Positions 34,539-43,710 of a stretch of 64,000 bases of DNA are shown here, in pieces. The DNA is from Fusibacter sp. A1 (lineage in GTDB: Bacteria > Bacillota > Clostridia > Peptostreptococcales > Acidaminobacteraceae). The position numbers were made by a program, and so were the translations under genes. Each line of letters opens with the position of its first letter. Positions within the stretch are counted from its first letter, which is position 1. The stretch lies in contig NZ_QQWI01000015.1 of NCBI RefSeq assembly GCF_004125825.1, positions 24,149-88,148 of the forward strand, in the 5' to 3' direction. The notes under the pieces are model-generated. The model did no database searches, was not told the DNA's origin, and was given only the letters and a program-made list of their open reading frames with translations.

Positions 34539-35756
34539 ATGGAACTTAAAGGTAAAGTACTTGTTGCTCAAGGTGGCGGTCCTACTGCTGTAATTAACCA
34601 ATCTTTCGTTGGTGTTGCTCTTGAAGCAAGAAAATATTCACAGGTAACAAGAGTCTACGGTGCGATCAACGGTGTTGAAGGCATTGTAAACGAAGAGTTT
34701 GTAGACTTGACAAAAGAAACAGAATACAACTTGGAGAGAGTTGCGGCTACACCGTCTTCAGGACTTCTTTCGACGAGAGTTAAACCAGACAAAGCTTTCT
34801 GTCTTGCTTGCTTTGAAGTGATGAAAGCGCATGACATCCGTTACTTCTTCTATATCGGCGGTAACGATTCATCGGATACGGTAAGAATCATCAGTGAAGA
34901 AGCTCAGGCTCAAGGCTATGATTTTAGAGCCGTGCACGTACCTAAAACAATCGACAACGATTTGGTCCATAACGACCATACACCTGGTTTCGGTTCTGCT
35001 GCTAGATTCGTAGCACAAGCGTTTATGGGTGTCAATCTTGACAATAGAGCACTACCAGGCGTATATGTAGGCGTTATCATGGGTCGTCACGCAGGTTTCC
35101 TTACAGGTGCGGCTGCTATGGCGAAGGTTTACCCGGACGATGGTCCACACCTGATCTACTTCCCTGAAAGAGTCTTCAATATCGACAACTTCCTGCAAGA
35201 TGTCAAAGCGACTTACGAAAAATACGGTCGTTGCGTAATTGCAGTTTCTGAAGGTATTCAGGATGCTGAGGGTAATGCGATCATCGCAACACTTTCAAAG
35301 ACTATCGAGAGAGACGCACACGGTAACGTACAACTTTCAGGTACTGGCGCACTTGGCGACTTGCTTGTGAACGAGATCAAAGAAAAACTGAACATCGGTC
35401 GTGTAAGATCGGATACTTTCGGTTACTTGCAGCGTTCATTCATGGGAGTTGTCTCTGATGTGGACCAGCAAGAAGCGAGAGAAGCTGCTCAAAAAGCGGT
35501 TCAATTCGCAATCATCGACAAAATGGACGGTTCGGTTACGATCCAACGTACTGGCGACTATGCTGTCGATTACGTTCTTAGACCGATTGTCGACATCGCA
35601 GCGAAAACAAAGCACATGCCAGAAGAGTTCATCAACGAAGCCGGCAACTATGTAACGCCTGCATTCATCGAATACTGCAGACCTCTATTAGGTTCGAATC
35701 TTCCTCAACCTGCTAGAGTACGCGCTCCAAAGATTGCAAAAATTCTTAACAAATAG
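34539..35756 (+). CDS. pfp: Pyrophosphate-dependent 6-phosphofructokinase
   Basis: 405 residues. Phosphorylates fructose-6-phosphate with PPi, reversible, in glycolysis and gluconeogenesis. Motifs: substrate loop GGGPTAVIN, IGGNDSSDT (Asn-Asp in place of the Gly-Asp-Gly of ATP enzymes, indicating PPi use), catalytic PKTIDND and MGRHAGF. Length fits PPi-type rather than the 320-residue ATP type. The ATG at 34539 is preferred: the upstream ATG at 34527 lies within the ribosome binding site TATGGAGG. Codon use is that of a highly expressed gene. Confidence 0.9.
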   Translation: MELKGKVLVAQGGGPTAVINQSFVGVALEARKYSQVTRVYGAINGVEGIVNEEFVDLTKETEYNLERVAATPSSGLLSTRVKPDKAFCLACFEVMKAHDIRYFFYIGGNDSSDTVRIISEEAQAQGYDFRAVHVPKTIDNDLVHNDHTPGFGSAARFVAQAFMGVNLDNRALPGVYVGVIMGRHAGFLTGAAAMAKVYPDDGPHLIYFPERVFNIDNFLQDVKATYEKYGRCVIAVSEGIQDAEGNAIIATLSKTIERDAHGNVQLSGTGALGDLLVNEIKEKLNIGRVRSDTFGYLQRSFMGVVSDVDQQEAREAAQKAVQFAIIDKMDGSVTIQRTGDYAVDYVLRPIVDIAAKTKHMPEEFINEAGNYVTPAFIEYCRPLLGSNLPQPARVRAPKIAKILNK

Positions 35757-35764
35757 CAGTTCAG

Positions 35765-35791
35765 ACACCCGCCATGCGGGTGTTTTTTTTT
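35765..35791 (+). terminator. Phosphofructokinase terminator
   Basis: 8-bp stem ACACCCGC / GCGGGTGT with CAT loop and eight T residues. Confidence 0.92.
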
Positions 35792-35917
35792 GGAGAAATA
35801 TGATTTGATTGCGATATGGGATCGATAATGGGTAACAACAAACCAATTGGACATATCTGCTATACACTCAAGCGTAATTGGGCTATAATGAGCTTATTGC
35901 AATTATAGGAGGAAATA

Positions 35918-36901
35918 ATGACTAAAGCTAAACAGACAAAAAGTGCTGCTAAGGGCACTGGAACTGCGACTCATAAAAGCAAAAAAACAAAAGCCGGATG
36001 GGCGGTGGCAAAAACTGAGGACAAACACAAGAAAAAGCGCAAACCCAGAGTGAAGCCCGATAACGAACCGGCTGGCAAAAAGAACGTCAAAGCAGCAGGT
36101 AAAGCAGTAGACAAAGCCCCTAAAAGGCCAGCCCCTAAGAAGGAACTTCCCAAGCAAGTCTTAAAGCCTGGTGTGAACTATACAAGGCTTAACAAGCTGA
36201 TCGCTGAAACGGGCTATTGTTCTAGAAGGGAAGCCGACAAGCTGATCAATGAAGGAAGAGTGAAAGTCAACGGTATGGATACCGAGCTTGGTACAATGGT
36301 TGGACCAAGAGACAGGGTGACCGTCAACGGTAAGCCGCTGCAGGAAAAACCTAAGGATGTCTATCTCGCTTTCAACAAGCCTGTAGGGATCGAATGCACC
36401 ACAGACAGGAACACGAGAAACAACATCATAGATTACATCAACTACCACGAAAGAATCTTCCCTATCGGAAGACTTGACAAGGAATCGCAAGGATTGATCC
36501 TACTTACAAACGACGGGAATATCGTCAATCCTATCTTAAGAGCCGGTAACGCCCATGAGAAGGAGTATATCGTCAGTGTAAACAAGCCGATTACCCATAA
36601 GTTTATCGAGGGTATGAAAAAGGGTGTGCCGATCCTAGACACGGTGACCCTGCCCTGCCAGGTCGACCAGATCGACAAATACAAGTTCAAGATCGTACTT
36701 ATTCAGGGACTAAACAGACAAATCAGGCGCATGTGCGAATATTTCGGTTACGAGGTGACCTCGCTTAACCGCGTTAGGATCATGAATGTCAATATCGGCA
36801 ATCTGAAAACAGGCAGTATCAGAAAACTCTCTCCTAAGGAAGTCGGTGCCATCTTTGCAGCCATAAAGACTTCGAAGGGAACAGAAGAAGCTTCCAAATA
36901 G
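35918..36901 (+). CDS. rluF: 23S rRNA pseudouridine synthase, RluF type
   Basis: 327 residues. After a Lys/Ala/Pro-rich low-complexity N-terminus of about 80 residues comes an S4 RNA-binding domain (RLNKLIAETGYCSRREADKLI) and the RsuA/RluB/F catalytic domain with the active-site Asp in GRLDKESQGLILLTNDG and the closing GLNRQIRRMCEYFGY. RluF makes pseudouridine 2604 in 23S rRNA. The basic tail is not part of the core fold and probably adds RNA affinity. Ribosome binding site AGGAGG. Confidence 0.88.
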   Translation: MTKAKQTKSAAKGTGTATHKSKKTKAGWAVAKTEDKHKKKRKPRVKPDNEPAGKKNVKAAGKAVDKAPKRPAPKKELPKQVLKPGVNYTRLNKLIAETGYCSRREADKLINEGRVKVNGMDTELGTMVGPRDRVTVNGKPLQEKPKDVYLAFNKPVGIECTTDRNTRNNIIDYINYHERIFPIGRLDKESQGLILLTNDGNIVNPILRAGNAHEKEYIVSVNKPITHKFIEGMKKGVPILDTVTLPCQVDQIDKYKFKIVLIQGLNRQIRRMCEYFGYEVTSLNRVRIMNVNIGNLKTGSIRKLSPKEVGAIFAAIKTSKGTEEASK

Positions 36902-36962
36902 TTGGGTTAGTTCCATTGAATATAGGGTATGTACTATCAAAATAGCAAAAGGGAGTGGTGAA

Positions 36963-39743
36963 ATGAATAAAAGACAAAGGCTATTTAGCATAATCATTGG
37001 TATTGCAGTGCTTCTAATGATTTTTTCAAGAACAATCATTGACTTTTTCATCGATTACCAGTGGTTTTCGGATTTAGGATTCACAGACACTTTTTTGGTT
37101 AAACTATTCGCATACTTGAAGATCGGTCTGCCGCTATGGATTATCACAGCTGTCGGGTTTTCGATCTATTTCATTTGGGTTGAAAAACAGTACTTCAGGT
37201 TGGTGCATGTGCTTGTCGATGTCAAGAACAGACAGAACAAGTCTTATAAGAAATCCTCGGTGGTTGCGGCCACTTTGCTGACCTTGCTTTTGTCCATCAT
37301 GGTCACAAGCAACATGTGGTTTGATATACTCAAATACTTCAACGCCACGAGTTTCGGATCCACAGATCCGCTTTTCAACACAGACATAGGATTTTATGTG
37401 TTCAAGTTGCCGCTTTACAACCAGCTGTTGGGCTATTCGGTGATGTACATCATCATCCTTGCGATCGCCACAGTGCTGATCAACGTGTTCCTGATGGGTG
37501 TGAAGCCGCCTACGGATATCGATTTTACCGAATTTCAGAATGTGCACACCATCGGAGACCTAAAGGGGTTTGCACGTAAGGGCATCATCCAGAGCCTGAT
37601 CATCAAACTTGGCGTGTTCGGCGTCATGGTCTTCTTGCTCCTTGCAGTCCATTACTGGCTTGAAGGCTATCAACTCCTCTATTCGACAAGGGGTGTGGCC
37701 TACGGCGCAAGTTATACGGATATCACGATATCGCTACTGGGCTATAGGGTCCAGGCGGTCGTATCGCTACTGGGTGCGATCACGTTCCTGATAGGTCTTC
37801 TTAGGAAGAAATACAAGATGATGCTGTCGGGTCCGGCGCTTCTGTTTATCGTCAGTTTCGGATTCGGAGTCGTGAGTCTATTCGTTCAGAACTTTATCGT
37901 CGAGCCGGATGAGATTTCAAAGGAAAGAGAGTTCCTGGAATACAATATCGCCTATACGCAAGAAGCTTTCAACCTAGGCGTGATCGATGAACTCGAGTAT
38001 CCTGTGACCACAGACCTGACGCTCGACACACTAGAACAAAACAAGGAAGTTATCGACAATATCAGAATCAATGACTACAGACCGCTCAAACAGACCTACA
38101 ATCAGATTCAGGGTATCAGATTGTACTACGAGTTCAGCGACATAGATGTGGATAGATATTATCTGGACGGCAGTTATACACAGGTCTTCCTGTCCGCACG
38201 TGAAATGAATCTTGAAAAACTGCAAGTACAGACTTGGCAGAACAGACATATCAAGTTCACACATGGTTACGGGGTCGCGCTGTCGCCTGTAAACTCGGTG
38301 AATACGAACGGTCAGCCCGAGCTGCTTATCAAAAACATTCCACCGGTTTCTTCAACGAGCATTGAGATCACGCAGCCTGAGATCTACTTCGGCGAACTGA
38401 CCAATGACTATATCATTGTTGGAACTAGTGAAAAGGAGTTCGACTATCCTAAGGGTTCTGACAATCAGGAAACTTTGTATACAGGTGATGCGGGACTTAA
38501 GATGAACTTCATGAACCGTGTGTTTTTCGCTGTGCACGAGGGTGACTTCAGAATACTCGTATCAAGTATCATAGACAGCGACAGCAAGATCATTATCAGA
38601 AGAAATATCATGGAACGCCTAAGAACGATCGCACCTTTCATGGTATATGACGACAATCCGTATATCGTCGTGGATGATGAGACGGGTAAGTTGTTCTGGA
38701 TCGTCGATGCCTATACCGTAAGTTCCGAGTATCCCTATTCGCAACCTTTTGACAATTCAAAGACAAATTACATCAGAAACAGTGTGAAGGTAGTGATAGA
38801 CGCCTATACCGGTGAGACGAACTTCTACGTGTTCGATGATGAGGATCCGATCATCAAAACCTACCAGCAGATATTCTCTGATCTTTACAAACAGAAATCG
38901 GAGTTCCCTACTGGGTTGATGGCACATATCCGCTATCCGAAGAATCTGTTTAGAATTCAAGCGGAAGTCTTTAGAAAGTATCATGTGACAAATCCTTCTG
39001 TATTTTATAACGGTGAGGACATCTGGGACATCGGAACGGAGATCTACATGAATGCGAACGAAGCGCAGGCGGCGGAGCCGAACTACGCGATGTTCAAGAT
39101 CCCTGAAGAAGAAAAATTGGAGTTCCTCTTGACGCTTCCTTACACGCCAAAGGATAAACCCAACATGACCTCTTTGTTTGTCGCAAGAAACGACGGAGAC
39201 AATTACGGCAAGCTGTTCATCTACAAGTTCCCTAAAGATAGGACAATAACGGGTCCTGCCATGCTCGAATCGAAAATCGACCAGGATTCCACGATATCAC
39301 CTCAACTGACGCTTTGGTCCCAGAAGGGGTCGGCTGTGCTAAGAGGGAATATCCTTATCGTACCGATCGATGGAAATCTCTTGTATATCGAGCCGATCTA
39401 CCTACAGGCTGACAACCAGGAGTCTCTTCCTGAAATGAAACAGGTCATCGTTTCTTATGATGATGCTATCGTGATGGAAGAGACGCTTGATAAGGCGCTT
39501 GCAAAAATATTCGGCTCGGAATATACCGTAGAAGACCTAAAAGAAGAGGAAAGCATTTCTGAAATCGGCGATGAGACACTCAAGATGCTTATGGAAGAAG
39601 CGTTTGAACTGTACAACAGTACACAAAGAGAACTTGATGATCTAAAGGATGTTCTAGAACGAATCGAGGATGCGCTGAACGGTCAAGAAGATGCTGTTGA
39701 AGAGGAAACCGAACCGGATTCCACTCCCGATGAAAATAATTAA
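36963..39743 (+). CDS. UPF0182 family membrane protein
   Basis: 926 residues. Seven or so N-terminal membrane segments (residues about 5-25, 45-65, 95-115, 150-180, 215-240, 255-275, 290-315), then a large domain outside the membrane (about 320-830) and an acidic C-terminal tail (EEETEPDSTPDENN). Matches UPF0182 in length and layout; biochemical role unknown. Monocistronic, with a terminator after it. The ribosome binding site GGGAGTGG precedes the ATG. Confidence 0.85.
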   Translation: MNKRQRLFSIIIGIAVLLMIFSRTIIDFFIDYQWFSDLGFTDTFLVKLFAYLKIGLPLWIITAVGFSIYFIWVEKQYFRLVHVLVDVKNRQNKSYKKSSVVAATLLTLLLSIMVTSNMWFDILKYFNATSFGSTDPLFNTDIGFYVFKLPLYNQLLGYSVMYIIILAIATVLINVFLMGVKPPTDIDFTEFQNVHTIGDLKGFARKGIIQSLIIKLGVFGVMVFLLLAVHYWLEGYQLLYSTRGVAYGASYTDITISLLGYRVQAVVSLLGAITFLIGLLRKKYKMMLSGPALLFIVSFGFGVVSLFVQNFIVEPDEISKEREFLEYNIAYTQEAFNLGVIDELEYPVTTDLTLDTLEQNKEVIDNIRINDYRPLKQTYNQIQGIRLYYEFSDIDVDRYYLDGSYTQVFLSAREMNLEKLQVQTWQNRHIKFTHGYGVALSPVNSVNTNGQPELLIKNIPPVSSTSIEITQPEIYFGELTNDYIIVGTSEKEFDYPKGSDNQETLYTGDAGLKMNFMNRVFFAVHEGDFRILVSSIIDSDSKIIIRRNIMERLRTIAPFMVYDDNPYIVVDDETGKLFWIVDAYTVSSEYPYSQPFDNSKTNYIRNSVKVVIDAYTGETNFYVFDDEDPIIKTYQQIFSDLYKQKSEFPTGLMAHIRYPKNLFRIQAEVFRKYHVTNPSVFYNGEDIWDIGTEIYMNANEAQAAEPNYAMFKIPEEEKLEFLLTLPYTPKDKPNMTSLFVARNDGDNYGKLFIYKFPKDRTITGPAMLESKIDQDSTISPQLTLWSQKGSAVLRGNILIVPIDGNLLYIEPIYLQADNQESLPEMKQVIVSYDDAIVMEETLDKALAKIFGSEYTVEDLKEEESISEIGDETLKMLMEEAFELYNSTQRELDDLKDVLERIEDALNGQEDAVEEETEPDSTPDENN

Positions 39744-39756
39744 TTGGCTATAAGTG

Positions 39757-39791
39757 AGCCGTGCACCTCTGTTGGAGGTGTGCGGCTTTTT
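39757..39791 (+). terminator. Terminator after UPF0182 gene
   Basis: AGCCGTGCACCTC pairs with GAGGTGTGCGGCT (one mismatch-type position), 5-nt loop, then T run. Confidence 0.85.
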
Positions 39792-39797
39792 CATGAG

Positions 39798-39826
39798 TTG
39801 AATAAGCCTTTAAAAGCATATAAAAT
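39798..39826 (+). promoter_or_regulatory. Promoter of the kinase/vWA/PP2C operon
   Basis: TTGAAT (39798-39803), 17-nt spacer, TAAAAT (39821-39826), 40 nt before the kinase gene. Confidence 0.6.
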
Positions 39827-39865
39827 GGAATGGACAACTAGAAGAATTAGAAAGGGTCTGCGACT

Positions 39866-41173
39866 ATGAAGGCATTATTATCAAGAGGACAACGCATCAC
39901 AGGTGCGAAACAAACCTATAGAGTTGGAGCGTTTTTAGGATCTGGTGGACAAGGTGAGGTCTATGAAGCGATAGGACCTACAAAATCCTATGCGATCAAA
40001 TGGTACTTCGGGCCGATGGCCACACCGGAGCAGAAGAGGATACTCGAAAAACTGGTGGCGATAGGCCCCCCCAACAACAGATTCCTGTGGCCGCTTGAGA
40101 TAGTGACCTCACCGAGTGTGAAGGGCTTTGGTTACATCATGCCCATCAGAAGCAAACGATACAAATCGATTGTGGATCTGATGAAAAGAAAAGCGGAACC
40201 AAGCTTTTATACCCTGATCATCTCGGCGATACAGATGGTCGACTGTTTTGACAGGCTACATAAGAAGGGACTATGCTATAGGGACATCTCTTTTGGAAAT
40301 GTGTTTTTCGACGACCGTACAGGAGATGTGCTGATCTGCGACAATGACAATATCACCTCTGAAAAGGAACCCAACAAGAGTGTTCTCGGAACACCGAGAT
40401 TTATGGCTCCGGAAATCGTCAGAGGCGATAAGATGCCCGACATTAAAACCGACTTGTTTTCACTGAGCGTGCTGCTATTTTACATGTTTATGATCCACCA
40501 TCCCCTAGAGGGAAAGCTGGAGGCGAGCATCAAGTGCTTTGACTTGCCTGCGATGAAAAGACTCTACGGTGACAGACCGGTCTTTATCTATGACCCGATC
40601 ATGAGAAGCAACCGGCCTGTTGAGGGACTGCATGACAATGCGATCGCCTTTTGGAAAGTGTACCCCGAGTTCTTTAAGGACGCCTTCACACAGAATTTTA
40701 CAAAAGGACTTCGCAATAGGGACTCAAGGCTATTGGAGGAACAGTGGCTGAAACTCCTTATCAGGCTGAAAAACGGCCTCATGTTCTGCACATGCGGCGC
40801 TGAAAACTTTTACGATCATACCCACCTTTCGACAAGCGGACTCGCAAAGGAATGCTGGGCCTGCGGCAAGAAGCTTGAGCTGCCTGCCAGAATGAGGGTG
40901 GGATCGGCAGTTGTGATGCTCAACTTCAACACCAAATTATATGCGCATCAGCTGATTGAAAAGCAAGAGATCGATTTTAAACATATCCTAGGCATGGTGA
41001 CGAAACATCCGACTCAAGTCGGAGTCTGGGGACTGAAAAACATGTCGAGCGACACATGGCAGGTCACCACAAAAACAGGAAGGCTGCAATCGGTACCGCA
41101 CGGTAAAAGTTGTACGCTAGACGATGGAATTCAAATTCAAATGGGGCAGATAAGTGCCCAAATAAAACGATAG
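39866..41173 (+). CDS. Ser/Thr protein kinase of TerY-type phosphorylation triad
   Basis: 435 residues. Eukaryotic-like kinase core (about 10-290): glycine loop LGSGGQGEVY, ATP lysine in AIKWY, catalytic loop YRDISFGNVFF (Asp and Asn kept, His replaced by Tyr), metal loop DNDN instead of DFG, and APE-like MAPEIVRG. Then a zinc-ribbon (CTCG ... CWACG, about 310-345) and a C-terminal beta-rich segment. No membrane anchor, unlike PknB-type kinases. It is followed after 12 nt by a TerY-like vWA gene and then a PP2C gene, which defines the known TerY-P triad of kinase, vWA and phosphatase. Confidence 0.83.
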   Translation: MKALLSRGQRITGAKQTYRVGAFLGSGGQGEVYEAIGPTKSYAIKWYFGPMATPEQKRILEKLVAIGPPNNRFLWPLEIVTSPSVKGFGYIMPIRSKRYKSIVDLMKRKAEPSFYTLIISAIQMVDCFDRLHKKGLCYRDISFGNVFFDDRTGDVLICDNDNITSEKEPNKSVLGTPRFMAPEIVRGDKMPDIKTDLFSLSVLLFYMFMIHHPLEGKLEASIKCFDLPAMKRLYGDRPVFIYDPIMRSNRPVEGLHDNAIAFWKVYPEFFKDAFTQNFTKGLRNRDSRLLEEQWLKLLIRLKNGLMFCTCGAENFYDHTHLSTSGLAKECWACGKKLELPARMRVGSAVVMLNFNTKLYAHQLIEKQEIDFKHILGMVTKHPTQVGVWGLKNMSSDTWQVTTKTGRLQSVPHGKSCTLDDGIQIQMGQISAQIKR

Positions 41174-41185
41174 CGAGGGAAAATT

Positions 41186-41896
41186 ATGACTGTAATCAGA
41201 CCTGGTGGAGAACTATCTACAAGACCGCTGCATTTCATTTTTGTAGCCGACTGTTCCACATCGATGAAAAACCACGGAAAGATGGACGCGCTCAATTTAG
41301 CGATTAGAGAAGCGATACCGCATATGAGAAGAGTCGCCGAGGAAAATCCGAATGCCGAGGTTCTTGTTAGGGCTGTCAAGTTCGGATCGGGAGCCCAGTG
41401 GCATATTGAAGAACCGACACCTGTTGACGAGTTCGAATGGAAGGACTTAGAGCCGTTCGGCGTCACGGACATGGGCAAGGCGTTCGACCTGTTGTCAGAG
41501 GCGCTTGCGATTCCACCGATGTCTGAAAGGGCGCTTCCGCCAGTACTCGTGCTGGTTTCTGATGGTCAGCCGACAGATAAGTATCAGGAAAGCCTAGACC
41601 GCTTGCTTTCACTGCCTTGGGGCACAAAAGCCGTAAAACTGTCGGTAGCGATCGGCAAATCGGCAAGCCATAGGGTCTTGCAGGCCTTTATCAACTCAGA
41701 TCAGATCAAAGTACTTCAGGCGGACCGCGCCGAGGAACTTGTCGAATATATCAAATGGGCTTCAACAGCGGTCCTTAAGGCTGCCTCCTCTCCAGCATCA
41801 CAGATGGCGACAGATGAGCTAGTGAATGTGGCGCTGCCTCAAATACCGGATGATTTTTGGGAGGACCTGTCCATCAATGTAGAGGATGTCTGGTAA
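41186..41896 (+). CDS. TerY-like von Willebrand factor A domain protein
   Basis: 236 residues. Complete metal-ion-dependent adhesion site: DCSTSM (DxSxS), the threonine in GVTDMG and the aspartate in LVSDGQPTD. TerY family proteins are cytoplasmic vWA proteins of Ter stress systems. Middle gene of the kinase/vWA/PP2C operon; its stop overlaps the phosphatase start (TAATG). Expected to be the phosphorylated or metal-sensing hub of the trio, by analogy. Confidence 0.87.
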   Translation: MTVIRPGGELSTRPLHFIFVADCSTSMKNHGKMDALNLAIREAIPHMRRVAEENPNAEVLVRAVKFGSGAQWHIEEPTPVDEFEWKDLEPFGVTDMGKAFDLLSEALAIPPMSERALPPVLVLVSDGQPTDKYQESLDRLLSLPWGTKAVKLSVAIGKSASHRVLQAFINSDQIKVLQADRAEELVEYIKWASTAVLKAASSPASQMATDELVNVALPQIPDDFWEDLSINVEDVW

Positions 41897-42711
41897 TGAG
41901 CTGGGACGTGGTGAAGGGCAGTGTGATCGGCCCTTCGCACATCAAATCGGGACTGCCGAATCAGGACGCTTTTTCTTACGAAGAGGACAATGGCGTTCAT
42001 CTGGTCGGTGTCGCTGACGGACATGGCTCAAGTTCGTGTTTTAGGAGCCATATCGGATCGAGACTTGCGACAGAAGCCGTCATCCGTCAGGCGAAACCGC
42101 TTAGCGCTGAAAAACTGGATGCTCTCGACGAGGAGTCGGCATATGCCTTTACAAGAAAATGGGGCGAAAAGGTCTTGAAGGCCTGGGTGAAGGATGTCCT
42201 TTCGCACCTTAGGGAAAACCCCTTCACGCAAAGCGAAGTGGACGGATTGGATGATAAGGGAAGACGCGCTCTTGGAAAGAATGCGCTGCTTGCCTATGGG
42301 GCGACACTGATCGCTGTGATCATCACGCCTAATAGAATACTTGGCTACAATCTTGGCGATGGGGATCTTCTTGTGGCACATGGCAGAAAAGTAATCTGCA
42401 CCGTCTACAAAGATGACGATACCATCGGCAACTCCACATATTCCCTGTGTACAAGCGGTTCGATGTCAAAGCTTGCCCACCTTGATATGACGACAGAGGA
42501 TCTTGACTGGATCATGATCGCGACGGATGGGTATCGGAACTCCTTTAAGAACGAAAAGGGATTTTACAAAGTAGGCAAGGACCTGCATAAGCTCTATAGG
42601 AAGCATGGGCTCGAAGTAATCGAGAAACACTTTGAAGGATGGTTGCATGAAACCACACAAGGCGGAAGCGGTGATGACCTGACCTCGCTTGTGTTTTTCA
42701 AAAATACATGA
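41896..42711 (+). CDS. PP2C-family protein phosphatase of TerY-type triad
   Basis: 271 residues. PPM/PP2C metal-binding motifs in order: NQDAF, VADGHGSS, NLGDGD, IATDGY and GSGDDLTSL. Removes phosphate from Ser/Thr, and here presumably reverses the neighbouring kinase. The start at 41896 overlaps the vWA stop codon; an earlier in-frame ATG lies inside the vWA gene and is ignored. Last gene of the operon, followed by a strong terminator. Confidence 0.87.
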   Translation: MSWDVVKGSVIGPSHIKSGLPNQDAFSYEEDNGVHLVGVADGHGSSSCFRSHIGSRLATEAVIRQAKPLSAEKLDALDEESAYAFTRKWGEKVLKAWVKDVLSHLRENPFTQSEVDGLDDKGRRALGKNALLAYGATLIAVIITPNRILGYNLGDGDLLVAHGRKVICTVYKDDDTIGNSTYSLCTSGSMSKLAHLDMTTEDLDWIMIATDGYRNSFKNEKGFYKVGKDLHKLYRKHGLEVIEKHFEGWLHETTQGGSGDDLTSLVFFKNT

Positions 42712-42724
42712 CAGAAAGAACTAA

Positions 42725-42768
42725 AAGGACCGCATTTGATTAAATCAAATGCGGTCCTTAACTTTTTA
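42725..42768. terminator. Bidirectional terminator between PP2C gene and glsA
   Basis: 15-bp perfect stem AAGGACCGCATTTGA / TCAAATGCGGTCCTT with 5-nt loop between two convergent genes. Confidence 0.82.
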
Positions 42769-42801
42769 AGGAGTGTCCATAGCTTGTTTGGCAGAGTCGC
42801 C

Positions 42802-43710
42802 CTAAAACATGCTGAGATCGAATTTATGCGAAAGGCGCTTTAACATTTCCATACCGGCTACCGAGTTGCCTTTCTCATCGAGTGAAGGTCCGAAGGTGCC
42901 GATGCCCATCTGTCCAGGAACGCAGCAGAGAATCGCACCGCCCACGCCTGATTTCGCGGGAAGACCCACCTCGACAGCGAATTTTCCCGAACCGTCGTAC
43001 ATGCCGCAAGTCGTCATGATGGCTTTTGTGATCCAAGCGGTTCTTCTCGAGTAGTACTGCTCGCTCTCCACTTTTCCATTGAGTGCCAGCGCCACTGCGA
43101 TCTGTGCGATGTTGACAGCGGTGACGTTTAAAGAGCACATCTTGAAGTAGACCTCTAAAACGTCATCTATATTTGCGGTGATATTCCCCTTGCCTTTTTG
43201 GAAGTAGGCGAGCGACCGATTGATATCGCCGGTTTCAAGTTCGGATGCGAACACGTCTTCATTGAGCGTGATCAGTTCATCCTGAGCAAGCATCTGAGTA
43301 AAGGCATGGAGCTTTTCAAAGGCCTTGTCTCCCTCTTTTTCGACGATCAGTCCAACGGTAGCGATCGCTCCCGCATTGATTAGGGGATTAAGCGGCTTAT
43401 GCGATTTTGTTTCTAGCTTGATGATCGAGTTGAAAGGATCAGCCGTTTGTTCCATACCGATGCGGGTGAACACAACATCCTCACCATAGGTTTCAAGTGC
43501 GTAGATCAGTGTGATTATTTTTGAGACGCTTTGAATGGTAAATCGTTTATCATAACAGCCTGCCATCGTACGCTGATTGTATTTGTCGACCACGACAATA
43601 GCAACATCCGACTTATTCGCCTTTTTCAGTTCTGGAATATAGGACGCCACATGTCCATCCATGGTTAACGGTTCGGTGACTTCCACCAAGTGCTCCAAGT
43701 ATTTTCTCAT
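42802..43710 (-). CDS. glsA: Glutaminase
   Basis: 302 residues, the usual length of bacterial serine-dependent glutaminases. Hydrolyses glutamine to glutamate and ammonia. Active-site signature VSKIITLIYAL (the Ser-x-x-Lys pair sits in SVSKI), plus NPLINAGAIA and PAKSGVGGAI typical of the family. The ATG at 43710 follows GAGGTGGAAC. Monocistronic on the minus strand with a strong promoter carrying a palindrome. Confidence 0.92.
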   Translation of the reverse strand: MRKYLEHLVEVTEPLTMDGHVASYIPELKKANKSDVAIVVVDKYNQRTMAGCYDKRFTIQSVSKIITLIYALETYGEDVVFTRIGMEQTADPFNSIIKLETKSHKPLNPLINAGAIATVGLIVEKEGDKAFEKLHAFTQMLAQDELITLNEDVFASELETGDINRSLAYFQKGKGNITANIDDVLEVYFKMCSLNVTAVNIAQIAVALALNGKVESEQYYSRRTAWITKAIMTTCGMYDGSGKFAVEVGLPAKSGVGGAILCCVPGQMGIGTFGPSLDEKGNSVAGMEMLKRLSHKFDLSMF

